From Polyporus tsugae (taxonomy: Eukaryota > Basidiomycota > Agaricomycetes > Polyporales > Polyporaceae): 64,000 bases of DNA. Every line of letters starts with the position of its first letter. The first letter of the stretch is position 1. A program made the translations under genes and the position numbers. The notes under the pieces are model-generated. The model made no database searches. It was not told the DNA's origin and saw only the letters and a list, made by a program, of their open reading frames with translations. Positions 42,824 to 53,479 of this stretch are shown in pieces. The stretch spans positions 2,418,001-2,482,000 of the forward strand of contig JAHRBS010000009.1 in NCBI GenBank assembly GCA_024305745.1, read 5' to 3'.

Positions 42824-43545
42824 TGTTCGATGAGCGCGGGGTGGTTGGCTGATGCCGGCGGTTTGGACGGGAGGTTGGATGGGGTTTTGGGAAGCGGGTA
42901 AGGATCCTGTGGTCGTGGGGGGAGCACGGAGACCGAGGTTCTCGAGGGCACGGACAAATCCGTCTGAGTCAGATCTATGACGTCTGGGAGGTTCCTGATC
43001 GTCGTCTGAGTCTGTTGGAGGCGAGGGTTCTTCCGGGAGTTCTCGGTATTCAAATCGGCTACTTCCAGCGACCGGGGACGCTTCCGTGGATCCTGCGACT
43101 TGGACGGGGATGGGGATGTGTGCGACAGGTGGGGTAGGTTCTCGCTGACGTTCTGGACGGGTGCGTGGGTACGGACTTCCGGGGCGTACAACGGGCTCAG
43201 GGGTCGGCTGACGCGCACAAGTTCTTGGGTGAGTTGTTCCAGGTACCGGAGCTGTTGGTTCCGGTGGCGGTTCGCGCGGGATGGGGATATACTCTGGGAG
43301 TTGGAAAGCGATGGGGTTCTGGCTGTGGTACCGGTTAGGACACGGTTGTTTGTGGCACTGGTGGAGATTGTCGTCGAAGAGGTATGCGTCGACTCGGACG
43401 TCGTCTGATTTCTGGAATTGACAGTGCCGCTGTCCTGCGCAAGCCGTGTTGTCCTATCTTCCCGCGCGTTTATAGCGCGGAGGACCGGTGGAGGGGATGG
43501 AGACGGAGTTGGGTACGATTCGAGCAGCAGATCCCAAGGGTCCAT
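42592..43545 (-). CDS. Element C upstream ORF (317 aa), unknown
   Basis: Open frame starting MDPWDLLLESYPTPSPSP, Ser/Pro/Thr/Arg-rich and probably mostly disordered. It contains one ordered-looking stretch (HRNQQLRYLEQLTQELVRVSRPLSPLY) and ends in TRSTW-type sequence (…PAWTKIQQYLPS) 232 nt inside gag in another frame. It may be an N-terminal Gag extension or a separate accessory protein. Openness in a young element supports selection or recent activity, but no domain is recognised. Confidence 0.6.
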   Translation of the reverse strand: MDPWDLLLESYPTPSPSPPPVLRAINAREDRTTRLAQDSGTVNSRNQTTSESTHTSSTTISTSATNNRVLTGTTARTPSLSNSQSISPSRANRHRNQQLRYLEQLTQELVRVSRPLSPLYAPEVRTHAPVQNVSENLPHLSHTSPSPSKSQDPRKRPRSLEVADLNTENSRKNPRLQQTQTTIRNLPDVIDLTQTDLSVPSRTSVSVLPPRPQDPYPLPKTPSNLPSKPPASANHPALIEQWHKHFHLTRQRKRGSRGRSQTSLRQPNPNAEVGTTPRLDSPSPSTSMASAQTSNSGSLTSRSTWPAWTKIQQYLPS

Positions 43546-43666
43546 TCACTAAATGCAAAGAAAGTGTAGGTAAGCGTACGTGACGAGATGTAGGTTACAC
43601 TAGCAGTTTTACCGCGGTATGGCTAACCGGGGTCTCCTGCACCGAGTTGTGACACGTGGTCACTGA

Positions 43667-44242
43667 CTACTCGGTTGGGATGGACACGTGTAGAATAGCG
43701 GTCTGGTCGATAACGTAAGGTATAAGGGAAATGTGAAATACCCAATAGGTGGGTTGTACGGATGCGATGATGCCGTAAAGAGAATAGGCGGAAGTTGTTG
43801 AGGTGGCGGGGAAGCGGAAAATGACGTGTCCGGGAAGGACAGAGTAAAGGGAGCGTGGGACGTACGCCGTGACTTCTGTTCCTTGGAACAGCGGGGTGTT
43901 GACCCTTGTTTGGATGAAGGTGGCGTGCGCAGGATTGACGTGTCGGGATACGGTGATGTGGACGGGGATGCCGGCGTCTGAGTCGGAGTCAGAGTCGGAG
44001 TCTACGGCGGTGGCGGAGTTGGAATCGGAGTCTGAGTTGATAAGGGGACTTGGGGATCGGTGATGAAGGTGCGGGGGTGGAATTGGGATAGGTGGTGTCG
44101 ACGACGGAGACGGCGGCGACGAGTTGGTGAGGGTGTATATCGGGACGAGGTGGTGGATGGTGCCGTCGGCGAGACGCACGACGAGCGGGGGGTTCGGGAC
44201 GGAGAGAGAAGTGGAGGATGATGAGGACGCCACGGTTAGCAA
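43667..44242 (-). CDS. Element C leader ORF (191 aa), unknown
   Basis: The first ORF after the 5' LTR, ATG at 44242, 46 nt past the LTR. It reads MLTVASSSSSTSLSVPNPPLVVRLADGTIHH, an acidic Asp-Ser repeat region (SDSDSDSD), then an ordered C-terminal half (ATFIQTRVNTPLFQGTEVTAYVP, SLYGIIASVQPTYWVFHISLIPYVID). The second half looks like beta-rich folded protein. LTR elements rarely carry an ORF here. No known family was recognised. Its closeness to the transcript start means ribosomes would meet it first. Confidence 0.55.
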   Translation of the reverse strand: MLTVASSSSSTSLSVPNPPLVVRLADGTIHHLVPIYTLTNSSPPSPSSTPPIPIPPPHLHHRSPSPLINSDSDSNSATAVDSDSDSDSDAGIPVHITVSRHVNPAHATFIQTRVNTPLFQGTEVTAYVPRSLYSVLPGHVIFRFPATSTTSAYSLYGIIASVQPTYWVFHISLIPYVIDQTAILHVSIPTE

Positions 44243-44275
44243 CGAAGACGGTGCGCCGTAGGTCGAGGAAAGGGT

Positions 44276-44286
44276 AGCTTCGAGTT
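44276..44286 (-). promoter_or_regulatory. Self-primer binding site, element C
   Basis: In element sense AACTCGAAGCT, one nt after the 5' LTR. It is the exact reverse complement of AGCTTCGAGTT in the LTR (complement of 44343..44353). No tRNA-type primer site is present. Confidence 0.85.
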
Positions 44287-44287
44287 A

Positions 44288-44482
44288 TGATAAGGTCAGA
44301 CCTCACGCTAGCAATAAGCGAAGGACTGGGGGACTAAAGACCAACTCGAAGCTGGGGAATTACCGCAGCTATCGAGGGGTTTATATATTGGTTTAGAGCC
44401 CGTGCACGGACCAGGTACTTCAGGGCAGGTCGTACATGTCGTTACAGGTGGTATTACTAATCGTGAAAGTCGTATCGTAACA
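44288..44482 (-). repeat. 5' LTR of element C
   Basis: 195 bp, TG…CA ends in element sense, followed on the right by the GGAGT duplication at 44483..44487. Confidence 0.95.
44343..44387 (-). promoter_or_regulatory. Element C LTR promoter: TATATAA and self-primer
   Basis: In element sense TATATAA begins at 44387, and AGCTTCGAGTT begins 34 nt downstream at 44353, where transcription should start. The first 11 nt of the RNA would then pair with the site at 44276..44286. Confidence 0.8.
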
Positions 44483-45091
44483 GGAGTGGCCTGTAGGGTG
44501 ACATCCGTAGGCACCATAGCGTAGCCCCGCCGAGCATTGCTCACGACATATTCCGATGCGGCCGAGCTGGGCGCTCCATTGCACCAATAACAAACTGATG
44601 TATTGATTGTGCTAATACATTGTTGTTATGGACGTTTATACTATTCTAGATCTAATTGGGGAACTAATGATGGAGGCACCCATCATGGTCCTATCAGTAG
44701 CCGGACATTGATACAAGCCCCTCCCGCGTTTACATAGGAGGGGATTGGACGAACCTAGGTAGTACCAGCCAGAAAGAGGACAAGAACGTTAATCTTGGAT
44801 AGATCTGGGGAATTAGTGGGGAGGAAGGGCAGCCCTGCAGTGGCGAATGTCCAGACATCTCGCAGCGAGAGGCACCCAAGGCGCTAAGTGTTGAGGGCAG
44901 GTGAGGAGTGCTGTTTATGGGAACTGGCCCGGGGAGGCATGTGGGTGCTGTGTGGGCACACAAACTTTGTGCGCACGCTGGCCGCTCATCTCAGTCTCTG
45001 CAGGGACTTACCCAGTACCGTGACCGAGGCTCAGGCTGCTGCTACCTGTCCTCCGTCGAGTCGGAGTCCATGTTCTTGTGGGGCTGGACGT
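44483..45091. other. Unassigned sequence beside element C
   Basis: About 610 bp. It starts with the right GGAGT duplication (44483..44487). An AT-rich imperfect hairpin (AATAACAA…TGTATT / AATACATTGTTGTTAT) lies near 44,586-44,632. No gene seen. Confidence 0.4.
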
Positions 45092-46954
45092 CCCCAGTGA
45101 AAAGTCGCTAGGGCAAAATCTGCCGAGGTATGGCAAAATCTTAAGGAGCGACAATTGCCATATATCGCCCAATATTTTACCGTATACCATATTTTTCCTC
45201 TGGCACATTCTTCCACATTCTTCCAATTCAGGCAATATATGGCGGGATCTGCTGTTGCTATATTTAGTATCACTCAAGTGAGGCTTCTGGATACCGTTCT
45301 CAGTTCGAGAGTGTCCGTGTTACCGTGATTATCCCGTTATCCAGGGGATAATGGGATAACGGGATAACGGGAGAATGATCGGATGAGACTCAATTGGTCA
45401 GCTGTCCGGCATGATCTGCCCAATTCGCTCCGAATTAGCTACCCTGCTTTGCCGTGTACCATCCCATTTTCCACTCTATTCAAATAATAGTATAAGCAAA
45501 AGGGACTCGAGCGGTTCAGTCTATGCATGGAAAGAACCACGCGCAGACACCGGGAACAAAACGATACTTAGTTGTCTTCGAGGAAAGCACACTCAGTCAG
45601 ATTTGAAGTCTGGCTGAGATTTTGTAGGCGCTCGGTGGAGTCCAGGCTGGCCCGCAACTTCGGCCACATATCTCACCACATCCGGGGAAGTTGGGGAGTT
45701 TTTTGATGATGTAGACTGGTGTATAGGGTTCAAAACATATATTCAGAGCAAAATGCATATTCAGACTCCCACAACAACAATCCTTGGCGAGCGAGTCTAC
45801 AAAGTAACCTTGGCAAGATCTGCCGAGCACTTACCTACTAAATTGGGTTGTATCTCAGTCAGACTTCGAATCTACTATCATTCTGCAAACTGTAAGCAAT
45901 AATCCCAGCCTATGTGCGGAAATAACCACACACAGGAAATGGAGGCACAAGCAAGGTCGAGGTGCGAGCAAAGCTGGTGATCGAGTCCTGAGGCTGACAC
46001 TGGCAGGGGCCGGATCGGACATGCCGAGCTAGCCGTCCGGGCGCTATCCCACGGGCGCTATCCGGCGGAGAGGGATAACGGGATATTCACGGTAGTACGT
46101 GCTTTTTGCTCAGTTCTTCAGCTAGTACACGGGATAGGGAATACTAATTGTTATTCACAACGCAAAATAAATACAGTTCGTGCTACTGGTGCGGCCAGGT
46201 ATAGTACGCTACTAGTACGTTGTCGTCGTCACTGCCTAGATATCTAGCTCAATGTCGTCGCCAACCTTGGTGTGCCTCCCATTCCACCGCTGACCGTGGT
46301 GCTTTATGTCCTGATGTCAGGCAACACTCTCAACATGCATACATCCACCCAAAAAAGGAGAGAACTTACTATATGCACCACTCAAAGATTCGCGGTGAGC
46401 TGCGGGTGCCCGAGAAGTCATCAGATGTGGCAAGAAGCCGAGGGCATGAGCACACACCTGGTGGCTGCTGACATGGTTCTACGAGGATACCGAATAGCCG
46501 CATATACCCAGCGGTAGCAGGAGAGAAAAGGGAAAGTCCAGGATCAAGGTGATAGGAGAGAACAAGAAGCAACAAAGGGGAATCGCGACGAGAAGCCCTC
46601 TTTATATGGCTGGCTGGGAGGGAGCTCAATCGGCGCGACAACTTCACAGGACAGTCACAGATTTGCAGAGTGCGCAGCCGCGCAGCTTGCTTGCAAGACA
46701 AAACAAGACATGAAGCCAGCCTCAAGCAAACAACAAACACACGAGTCAAGCATTCGCGATCTCACGCTCAAATGAGACGGCGAAGTGGCTTGCAAGCAAA
46801 CAGCGCATGTTCGCAGATGGTCGTACGCGCGATCGCCAGTTTCGGACAGTAGCGCCCGCAAGGCGAAAATGGGCCGAACCTGCCATATCTTGTATAGCGT
46901 TCGCCGATTATGCCATTTCTCGTCGAAACCTGCCCTAGGGACTTTTCACCGGGG
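45092..46954. mobile_element. 1.86-kb TIR element D1, no transposase seen
   Basis: Ends match as inverted repeats: left CCCCAGTGAAAAGTCGCTAG, right (reversed) CCCCGGTGAAAAGTCCCTAG, 21 of the first 23 positions. The interior is AT-rich with recurring GGGATAACG phrases (45,334-45,375 and 46,076-46,090) and no recognisable transposase, so it is non-autonomous. No clear target duplication. The termini resemble those of D2 (61938..63577). Confidence 0.65.
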
Positions 46955-47469
46955 CTGAAGTCTTGAAAGCTTGACAGGTCGGCCAGCACTTTCTTGTCAC
47001 GCCACGCCCGTGGTGATATTGGCATCAATTAAATCATCTTCGCAAGCGGACTACATGCTGCCTACAACTACTGCTACACATTATATCTAACTCAACCAAT
47101 AACCTTTTCTCCACTCACCTGCATTGTATCAAGAGCGTGGGCAAAAGAAAACTACAAAAGAAAACTACCTACGTTACGGCTTCTCGTGATACCCACAATC
47201 TCCTGAATCCTCTGCAGCAGCGGGACCAATCGGGTCGCACCCCGCCCTTGTTTGACCTCAATCTGGAACTCGCTATGCAGCCGCATCAGCACGGCCTCGA
47301 AGCTGAACAGCTCACTGCGATACGGCGGGCCACCAAGGTGCTCCTATTGACGCGGCACCCGCTCAAGAGGAGTCCGCACTGCACGCAACCATGCAGCACC
47401 GTTGGTGTCATGGGCGTCGGCCATCCAGCCTTGAACGCGCAGGCACCGCTTAGCCCTCCTCGCGGCCAT
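46955..47469. other. Unassigned sequence
   Basis: About 515 bp between D1 and the PHD-like gene. The plus-strand open stretch from 47,137 is largely antisense to the minus-strand PHD-like region and is not supported as a gene. Further C-terminal exons of the PHD-like gene could lie here but were not resolved. Confidence 0.35.
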
Positions 47470-48404
47470 CTAATCGATCTCCCTAACCGGCGTGCCTCTG
47501 CCTATACACTTGCCATGGAACCACTCGCAGCAACCGTCGTTGCTGCAGAAGCGGACATAGTGCTCGCGAGGGTTGTATCTCCCGCCCAAACTGCAGTCCA
47601 TCTTGCAGTAATGCGCAGGCCCCTGTCAAATTCCCATTAGCTCGAATGGGCAGCCGCGGTGTTGCCGCAGCAGTGCGTACCTTGTGGATTGTCCACAGCG
47701 GATGTCCCCCTTGCTGGACGATCTCCGCGAACTTGATGTCCGGGCACGTGTAGAACTGACCGGGGACAATGGGTGGCGCAGACACTTTGCAGGGGGAGTA
47801 TACCGTGACCGTGACAGCATCTTCAAGGCTCTCTTGACGGACGTACGAGACCCGGGTGGTGAGCACGAGCTCCGACCCGCCCATCTGTCCCACGGCCGCC
47901 TGCATCTCGTTGTCATTTGTTGTCGTGCCCTGTTTCTTGAGGACCGTCACTCGGACGTAGTCCTGGCAGTGGAAGATGTACTGGCCACGCCCCTTCCATC
48001 ATCCGCTGCCCGGGGCAAGGGGTGCGTGCAAGAGAGATCGTCAGTACTTACCCGTCCTGTTTCCCTGTCCTTCCGGATCTCCAAGATTCACCTGATGTCC
48101 AGCTTGGCGAGCTGCTCCCTCCGCGCCTCCTCCGCGGCCATGTCCTTGGGTATTGCGAGTATGCTGCAGCCGGTCAGTATACCACACAGAAGGCAGTGCG
48201 TCAAACAACGCACTCATCTCTGCAACGGAACATCTCAAAAGCTGGTTCTTCTCCCTCTACTTAATGGTTAGTCGTCAATACACAATGTCCTGGCCGTCGC
48301 GTACCTTGTCCCTTGTTTGTCACCTCGGCTCCGTCCCACTCCGCCTGCGTGAGGTCCTCCATTCCGGGCAGCGGCGGGGTCGGCTCGCGTTGGCATGGCA
48401 GCAT
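47470..48404 (-). pseudogene. PHD-finger-like gene, probably decayed
   Basis: Exon-like pieces on the minus strand, with ATG at 48404: PLPGMEDLTQAEWDGAEV; then AIPKDMAAEEARREQLAKLDI, a TGA, ILEIRKDRETGR and a GTAAGT donor near 48,055; then a long open piece QDYVRVTVLKKQGTTTNDNE…PLWTIHK. An intron follows (GTACGC donor near 47,680, TTTGACAG acceptor near 47,625), giving HYCKMDC…YVRFCSNDGCCEWFHGKCIG. The last block has the C-C / C-x4-C / H-x2-C spacing of half a PHD finger. The middle piece could be a BAH-like fold, which often precedes PHD in chromatin readers, but this is a guess. The in-frame TGA and early stop suggest decay, or missed exons. Confidence 0.45.
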
Positions 48405-48764
48405 GCGCAGTCGTTCGCGTGTGATGTCGGTGGGGTGAATGGGGGGAGCGAGTTACAATGACGTGCTACTAGTGGTGGGAGGGACTTGACTGGCGAGACT
48501 CAAAGAACAGGGAACGGGTTGCCCAGCAGGTTTGCTGCAATTTCAAGCTCCGCTGTGGCTGAAGCGCCTGGCGTCGGTGCGGCCCGCCCCCTCGGATATC
48601 TCAGTCTTCCAGTCGAGAAAAATGTGGTTTCCGTTTGGGCTGCGAGGCAGCGGGTCGGCGACCAGACTCGAGCTGCCTCCCCCTTCTTTGTCTGCTTGCT
48701 CCCTGAATCTTGCTGTGCTCGACTCTATCTGAACAGTACACGAGCGCGACGCAGGCCGAGCAAG
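48405..48764. other. Divergent intergenic region
   Basis: About 360 bp between the minus-strand PHD-like gene and the plus-strand NOG1 copy. It probably holds both promoters. No element recognised. Confidence 0.4.
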
Positions 48765-50550
48765 ATGTCGACGAGTGGACGCAAGGCGATCGCTTCGGTG
48801 CCCAAGGCGTCGGATTTCCTCAACATTGTTCTCTCCAAAACTCAAAGCAAGACTCCTACTGTACGTTTTCTCCTGAGCCTTTGGGATGTTCATACTTAGC
48901 TGCAGGTCATCCACAAGAATTTCAAGATCAGCCGGATTCGCAACAAAGGTCAAGTTCACCCAGGACTCGTTTAACGAGAAGCTCGGTGCGATATTAGAGG
49001 AGTCCCAATCATTGATGTGAGTACTTCGTTTTGTGTAGAGGCCCACCAGGGCGCAGCAAAGGAACGCCCCATGTCTATCTGGTTGGATGGGGCCGCAACT
49101 GTTCTTTCCGGTAAAGGTCATTCTCAATGACCTTGGCTGCTGTGTGGATTGGAACGTTCCTTGAGAGAGTGCGCACTCAGCAGTTGTGTCACCGCAAAGA
49201 CGTGCACGCAAGCTTACACAGCGGGTACTCAGAGTTTCAGAACGGCTTCTGTATCTGTCACTGTGGATGAATGCACCGGTGCAGCGTCAACCATCCGAGT
49301 AGAATCCTTGGCGTTGAACGTCGTCCCTACGATCCATGCGCCCGTTTCTCGATGCAAGGATCTCCTGGTTTATGTTAGATAATAACAGCCTCTTTCAGGA
49401 TCTCCACCCTTTCCTATCCTCTCTCCTCAATGTCCTTTATGACAAAAACCATTACCAGCTCGCCCTCGGTCAACTCCGTACCGCACGCCATCTCATCGAC
49501 CATGTTGCCAAGGACTACGTCTGGCTGCTCAAATTCGGTGATTCCCTTTATCGATGCAAGCAGCTCAAGCGAGCTGCCCTCGGTCATATGGCCACAATCA
49601 TGAGGCAGCAGAACGAAGTGCTTGAGTTCTTGGAGGAGGTCCGCAAACACATCTCCCGTCTCCCCGCCATCGACCCCACCGCCCGCACCCTTCTCATCTG
49701 TGGATACCCCAGCGTCGGCAAGTCGTCTTTCCTCAACAAGGTCATGTGTGCTGACGTCAACGTCCAGCCCTACGCATTCACGACCAAATCGCTCTTCGTC
49801 GGCCACCTCGACTACCGTTACATGCGCTGGCAGGTCATCGACACCCCTGGTATCCTTGACCACCCCCTTGAGGAGATGAACAACATCGAGATGCAGAGCA
49901 TCACCGCGCTCGTGCACCTCAAGGCCTGCGTCTTGTACTTCATGGACCTCTCGGAACAGTGCGGATACTCCGTCGAGGTGCAGTGCCAGCTCTTCCAGGC
50001 TATCAAGCCCCTCTTCGCAAACAAGCCCACCGTCGTCATCCTCAACAAGGCCGACATTTCATGGTTGGACGACCTCGCACCCGAGCGCCGCACAGCGGTC
50101 AAGGAGATCATCAACGTGGAGGGCGTCCGGCACGTCCAGGTCTCGTGCTACACCGACGAGGGCATCGCCATCCTGAAGACCACCGCGTGCGATGCGCTCC
50201 TCGAGCACCACGTCGACACGAAGCTCAAGGGCAACAAGGTCAACGCAATCCTCAACCGTCTCCACGTCGTGCAGCCAAAGCCGCGCGACGACGTCGTCCG
50301 TGCGCTGTTCATCCCCGACGCGGCCAAGGGTCGCAAGAAGTTCGACAAGGACGGTCCCGACCATTGCCGTCTCGGGCGTGACATCGAGGCCGAGGAGGGC
50401 GGCGCGGGTGTTGGATACGGCAGACGACCGCTGGGAAACTGTGGAAGAGACGTCCTCTTGTCGGGCATCATACGCAATGGTCCTGCAACGGCAGATATCC
50501 TAATTTCATTGAAGAAGATTAGTTTTCTGAATGGGGGAGACTGGGCGTAA
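48765..50550 (+). pseudogene. NOG1: NOG1 nucleolar GTPase copy, frameshifted and C-truncated
   Basis: NOG1 is an essential Obg-family GTPase for 60S ribosome assembly. Exon 1 48765..48860 (MSTSGRKAIASVPKASDFLN…) ends at a GTACGT donor. Exon 2 (48906..49016) reads VIHKNFKISRIRN, then has lost 11 nt (the FYxR site), continues KVKFTQDSFNEKL, and loses 1 nt before its GTGAGT donor. The next intron (49017..49398) is 382 bp, far longer than its neighbours. Exon 3 is intact through the GTPase: GYPSVGKSS (G1), DTPGILDHP (G3), NKAD (G4) and [11 protein letters not shown]. After that a frameshift replaces the ~250-residue conserved C-terminal part by unrelated sequence and a stop at 50,550. Two frame losses and truncation make this a decaying duplicate. 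The working gene should be elsewhere. Confidence 0.85.
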
Positions 50551-53479
50551 TGTTTTGGATGGAGTGTAGGTTTCGTTTCGGTGATTCCGTGGGCGCGTAC
50601 GTTCTATTCTCCAGGGCCATTGTCTAGGTGACAAACATTGATTCGCGCAATTCTAAAAAATAATAGTACTCAGGCTGTGTATGACACTTGTACCCTGTTT
50701 GTATGTTAGTGGTTGTGTTGACATTATGCAGAAACTTGTACACACCTGATGCCCTGGATGCATCGGCTCCTCCCTCCCATGCGATGTGATCTCTGTCTGC
50801 GAGCCCTGGCAGATTACACAGGGGATAGGGTGCCTTTATCCACAGGTGTCCATAGAGTGCTCCACCTGTGCTCCACTCTCGTAGTTCACGTGGACCTGGA
50901 CTGAAGAGTCCTTATCCCCGACTTTGAAGGATCTCAAGCTGGTATCTCTCCAGGGGCTCAAGACTACATTGCGGATGCGTGGATACGAAGCTGAGCTTGG
51001 GGCTCGAATCTAGACCACCCTACAGCCAGCTTGGCATTCTAAAGGCCGGGACAACGAGCACGCTATCGCCAAATAGCACAGTCCACCACTCTTGTACAAA
51101 TCCCAGTGATCATGTCGGATTTAGTCTCCGTAGCCGACCATATCCTGATATAGATGACAGTCAATCTATTACTATTAGTATATGGTCTGCTCCCCGACAC
51201 GTCGGTTAAGTACCCCCCCCCTATGACACTTGGAGACCAGCTTCGGCGCTAAGTCGCTCATGAGCCAATGATATTGCGTATTTCGGCGCCTGCCCATAAA
51301 CTTGCTTACGGACATCGTAAACCTGCTGACATGATGGGCTCAGAACGGGTCACCGTTATCCATACAGATTGGAGGGTGACAACAAAATAGTATTGTTGGT
51401 GCACGTTCCACAAACTGCGCGAGACAAAGGAACATGTATTTCACCCGAGTGCATACATTGCGGTGCTAAACATGAGGGTCCAGGACCAGGGAACTCAATT
51501 GAGTGTCACTGCTATATATTTTGAACACCTTTTTGCCTTCATACTACTTGGTATATCGAGGGAGCGGGTGCTTCCCAGATTTTCGAATTGCGACATTGCA
51601 TTACAGTTGCAGGTGTACTCTTTGGGGGACAGCGCACGCATGCTGATGTGTGGCTGGAGCATGCTGGTGCTGTACGTCGAGAACGGGGGACAACAGTCGC
51701 GACAAGCTGAGCAAGATGCATGCGAGCATTCGGGGACTTGTGGCGCGACTCGAGTGAAAGGCATTGGGGATCTGGATAAGTCATGCTCAGCACGCGGGGA
51801 AGTACTCGCCTGGCGTGGTCCCGTTGGGTTGGCAAGGCGGGGGGCATGGAGAAGGGTAGACCGTGTTGCAGAAGCCTGAATAGAGACTTCCTAGCCTGTT
51901 AAGACAGGCGCCACCTCGCTGGATGTCGCAGATAAACATGTTTTGGATGGGGGCTGTGTTCTGGAGCTCCCGAGGAGGTTTGAAAGAACATGGGATGAAT
52001 GGCATTTCAAGAACGATCGAAATGACAATGCATTTGGGACCCGCGTTGTTTGTTGGTGTTGACGTGTAGACAGAGGGAGATATCAGCACGTGACTTGGAG
52101 ATGTCCGAAGTGTCATAGGTGGGGGTAAGTGGTCTGTACGGACCAAGACTACTTGGTGAACGCGACACTTCATGCGCTCAGTCTGATTCCACAGTGGCGC
52201 CTGAGAGGGATATGGTCCTGCTATTTGGCAGGCAGGCATTACAAATCCAATTTGCGAAAGATCATTTGCAGGCACGCGGATCCGGACTACAGTAGTACAG
52301 TCACCTAGTAGTACAGTGATACGATTCAAACCGACGGAATGGCAGGGAGAAAAGTTGCGCTGCGGGAACTGTCTACGGAACATATACTCCAGCAAAACAA
52401 TGTCGCTGCGTCGGGGCGCAGTCGGTTGGCATACGACCCGGGGATGTCTCATCTGTGCTGTCTACAGCAGGATCAGGAACAGGGAGGTTGGGTGGCACTG
52501 CATGATCGAAGGAGTGTAATACCAGAGCCCGAGACCACGCACCGTGTGCTGGGTGGACATGCTTTGAGATGCCATTATGCAGTTCAGGTTCACCGCTAAG
52601 GAGGAGAAGTGAGTGTAGCAGGCCAGGATGGTAAGGCTACAGCTACTCATATCTATTTTGGCTCACAAACAGTGCGAGTCTAAGTAGTACCTGATGAGCA
52701 TCGCTGTACACGAACCCAAACAAATATGCACATCAACACGCGTGTCAACAGACTACTGTCCCTCTCGGCCGCACATGTGACTGGAATACTGTGCAAAGGA
52801 GCAGCTGCTTGAAGTACAGATATTGAACACTGACCGGGGTTGTTCCAACACGACTAAACATGGGTCAGCGGTGTGCATAGGAGCAGCCTTTAAATTATCA
52901 TGTACCACAACCTTGACAGTATGTCCTTCAACACCCCCCTCTCTGGAAAGGAGCCGAAGACAGTGGCATAAGAATCGATCGGAGTGTTGACCGGATAGCG
53001 GGGAACCGCGCTAACAAGCAGTCAGCATCGGCTAGTATAGCGTTCGCCGAGGGGACATCATACCAAACTCACGGTGGCGGATTCGACCTGCGGTGTGGCT
53101 CGAGGCTGCGCCTTCTTCGGAGGGCCTTACAAGCATGTTCTACCATTTCTGGAGAGTGTTCAAGTTAGCCTGAGTTCAAGTACCCAACTGCCAGTGATCA
53201 GCGTAACCCAACTCACTTGGAGAATTGCGGGCTGTAGCCTGTAGGGAAAAAAGATGCAAGACACATGGATGTCCTCCGTCACGACTGTAGCACCTTAAAG
53301 ACTCGCGATGTGCGTGCATCGGCTGACGGATTGAGAAACACCTGGACTCGATGGAGCCCGTGGTTGGAGGAGATGCGCTACTGTGATTGAAAGGCGCCGG
53401 TCGGACAGGTGGAGGCACGTGCGGTCGCACGCAAAGCACGTGAGAGGCAATCTGAGCCTCCTTATATCCTCTATGTCTA
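50551..53479. other. Long stretch without recognised genes
   Basis: About 2.9 kb. Scattered short open stretches read as no known protein. A TAGTATAGCGTTCGCCGA phrase near 53,035 resembles the right part of D1 (46,893), hinting at another fragment of that family. Otherwise nothing was seen. Confidence 0.4.

Larger units (their letters stand above)
37299..44482 (-). mobile_element. Structurally complete chromovirus, element C
   Basis: 7,184 bp flanked by GGAGT duplications, with 195-bp LTRs that differ at only three positions (all transitions). On the minus strand it carries a self-primer site, two leader ORFs, gag, pol and a polypurine tract in the expected order. RT, RNase H and integrase catalytic residues are intact. 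It sits about 75 bp upstream of the helicase relic. It is the youngest LTR element in the window and may be autonomous. Confidence 0.92.

Noticed and set aside
45330..45380. CRISPR-like short repeats (GGGATAACG)
   Set aside because: Units are adjacent and degenerate with no spacers; the region is inside a eukaryotic TIR element.
47137..47640. Plus-strand 167-codon open frame
   Set aside because: It is antisense to the minus-strand region that reads as a PHD-like finger across an intron; the plus frame shows no domain.
48543..49211. Minus-strand 222-codon open frame
   Set aside because: Overlaps NOG1 exons 1 and 2 in antisense; its composition follows the NOG1 coding strand.
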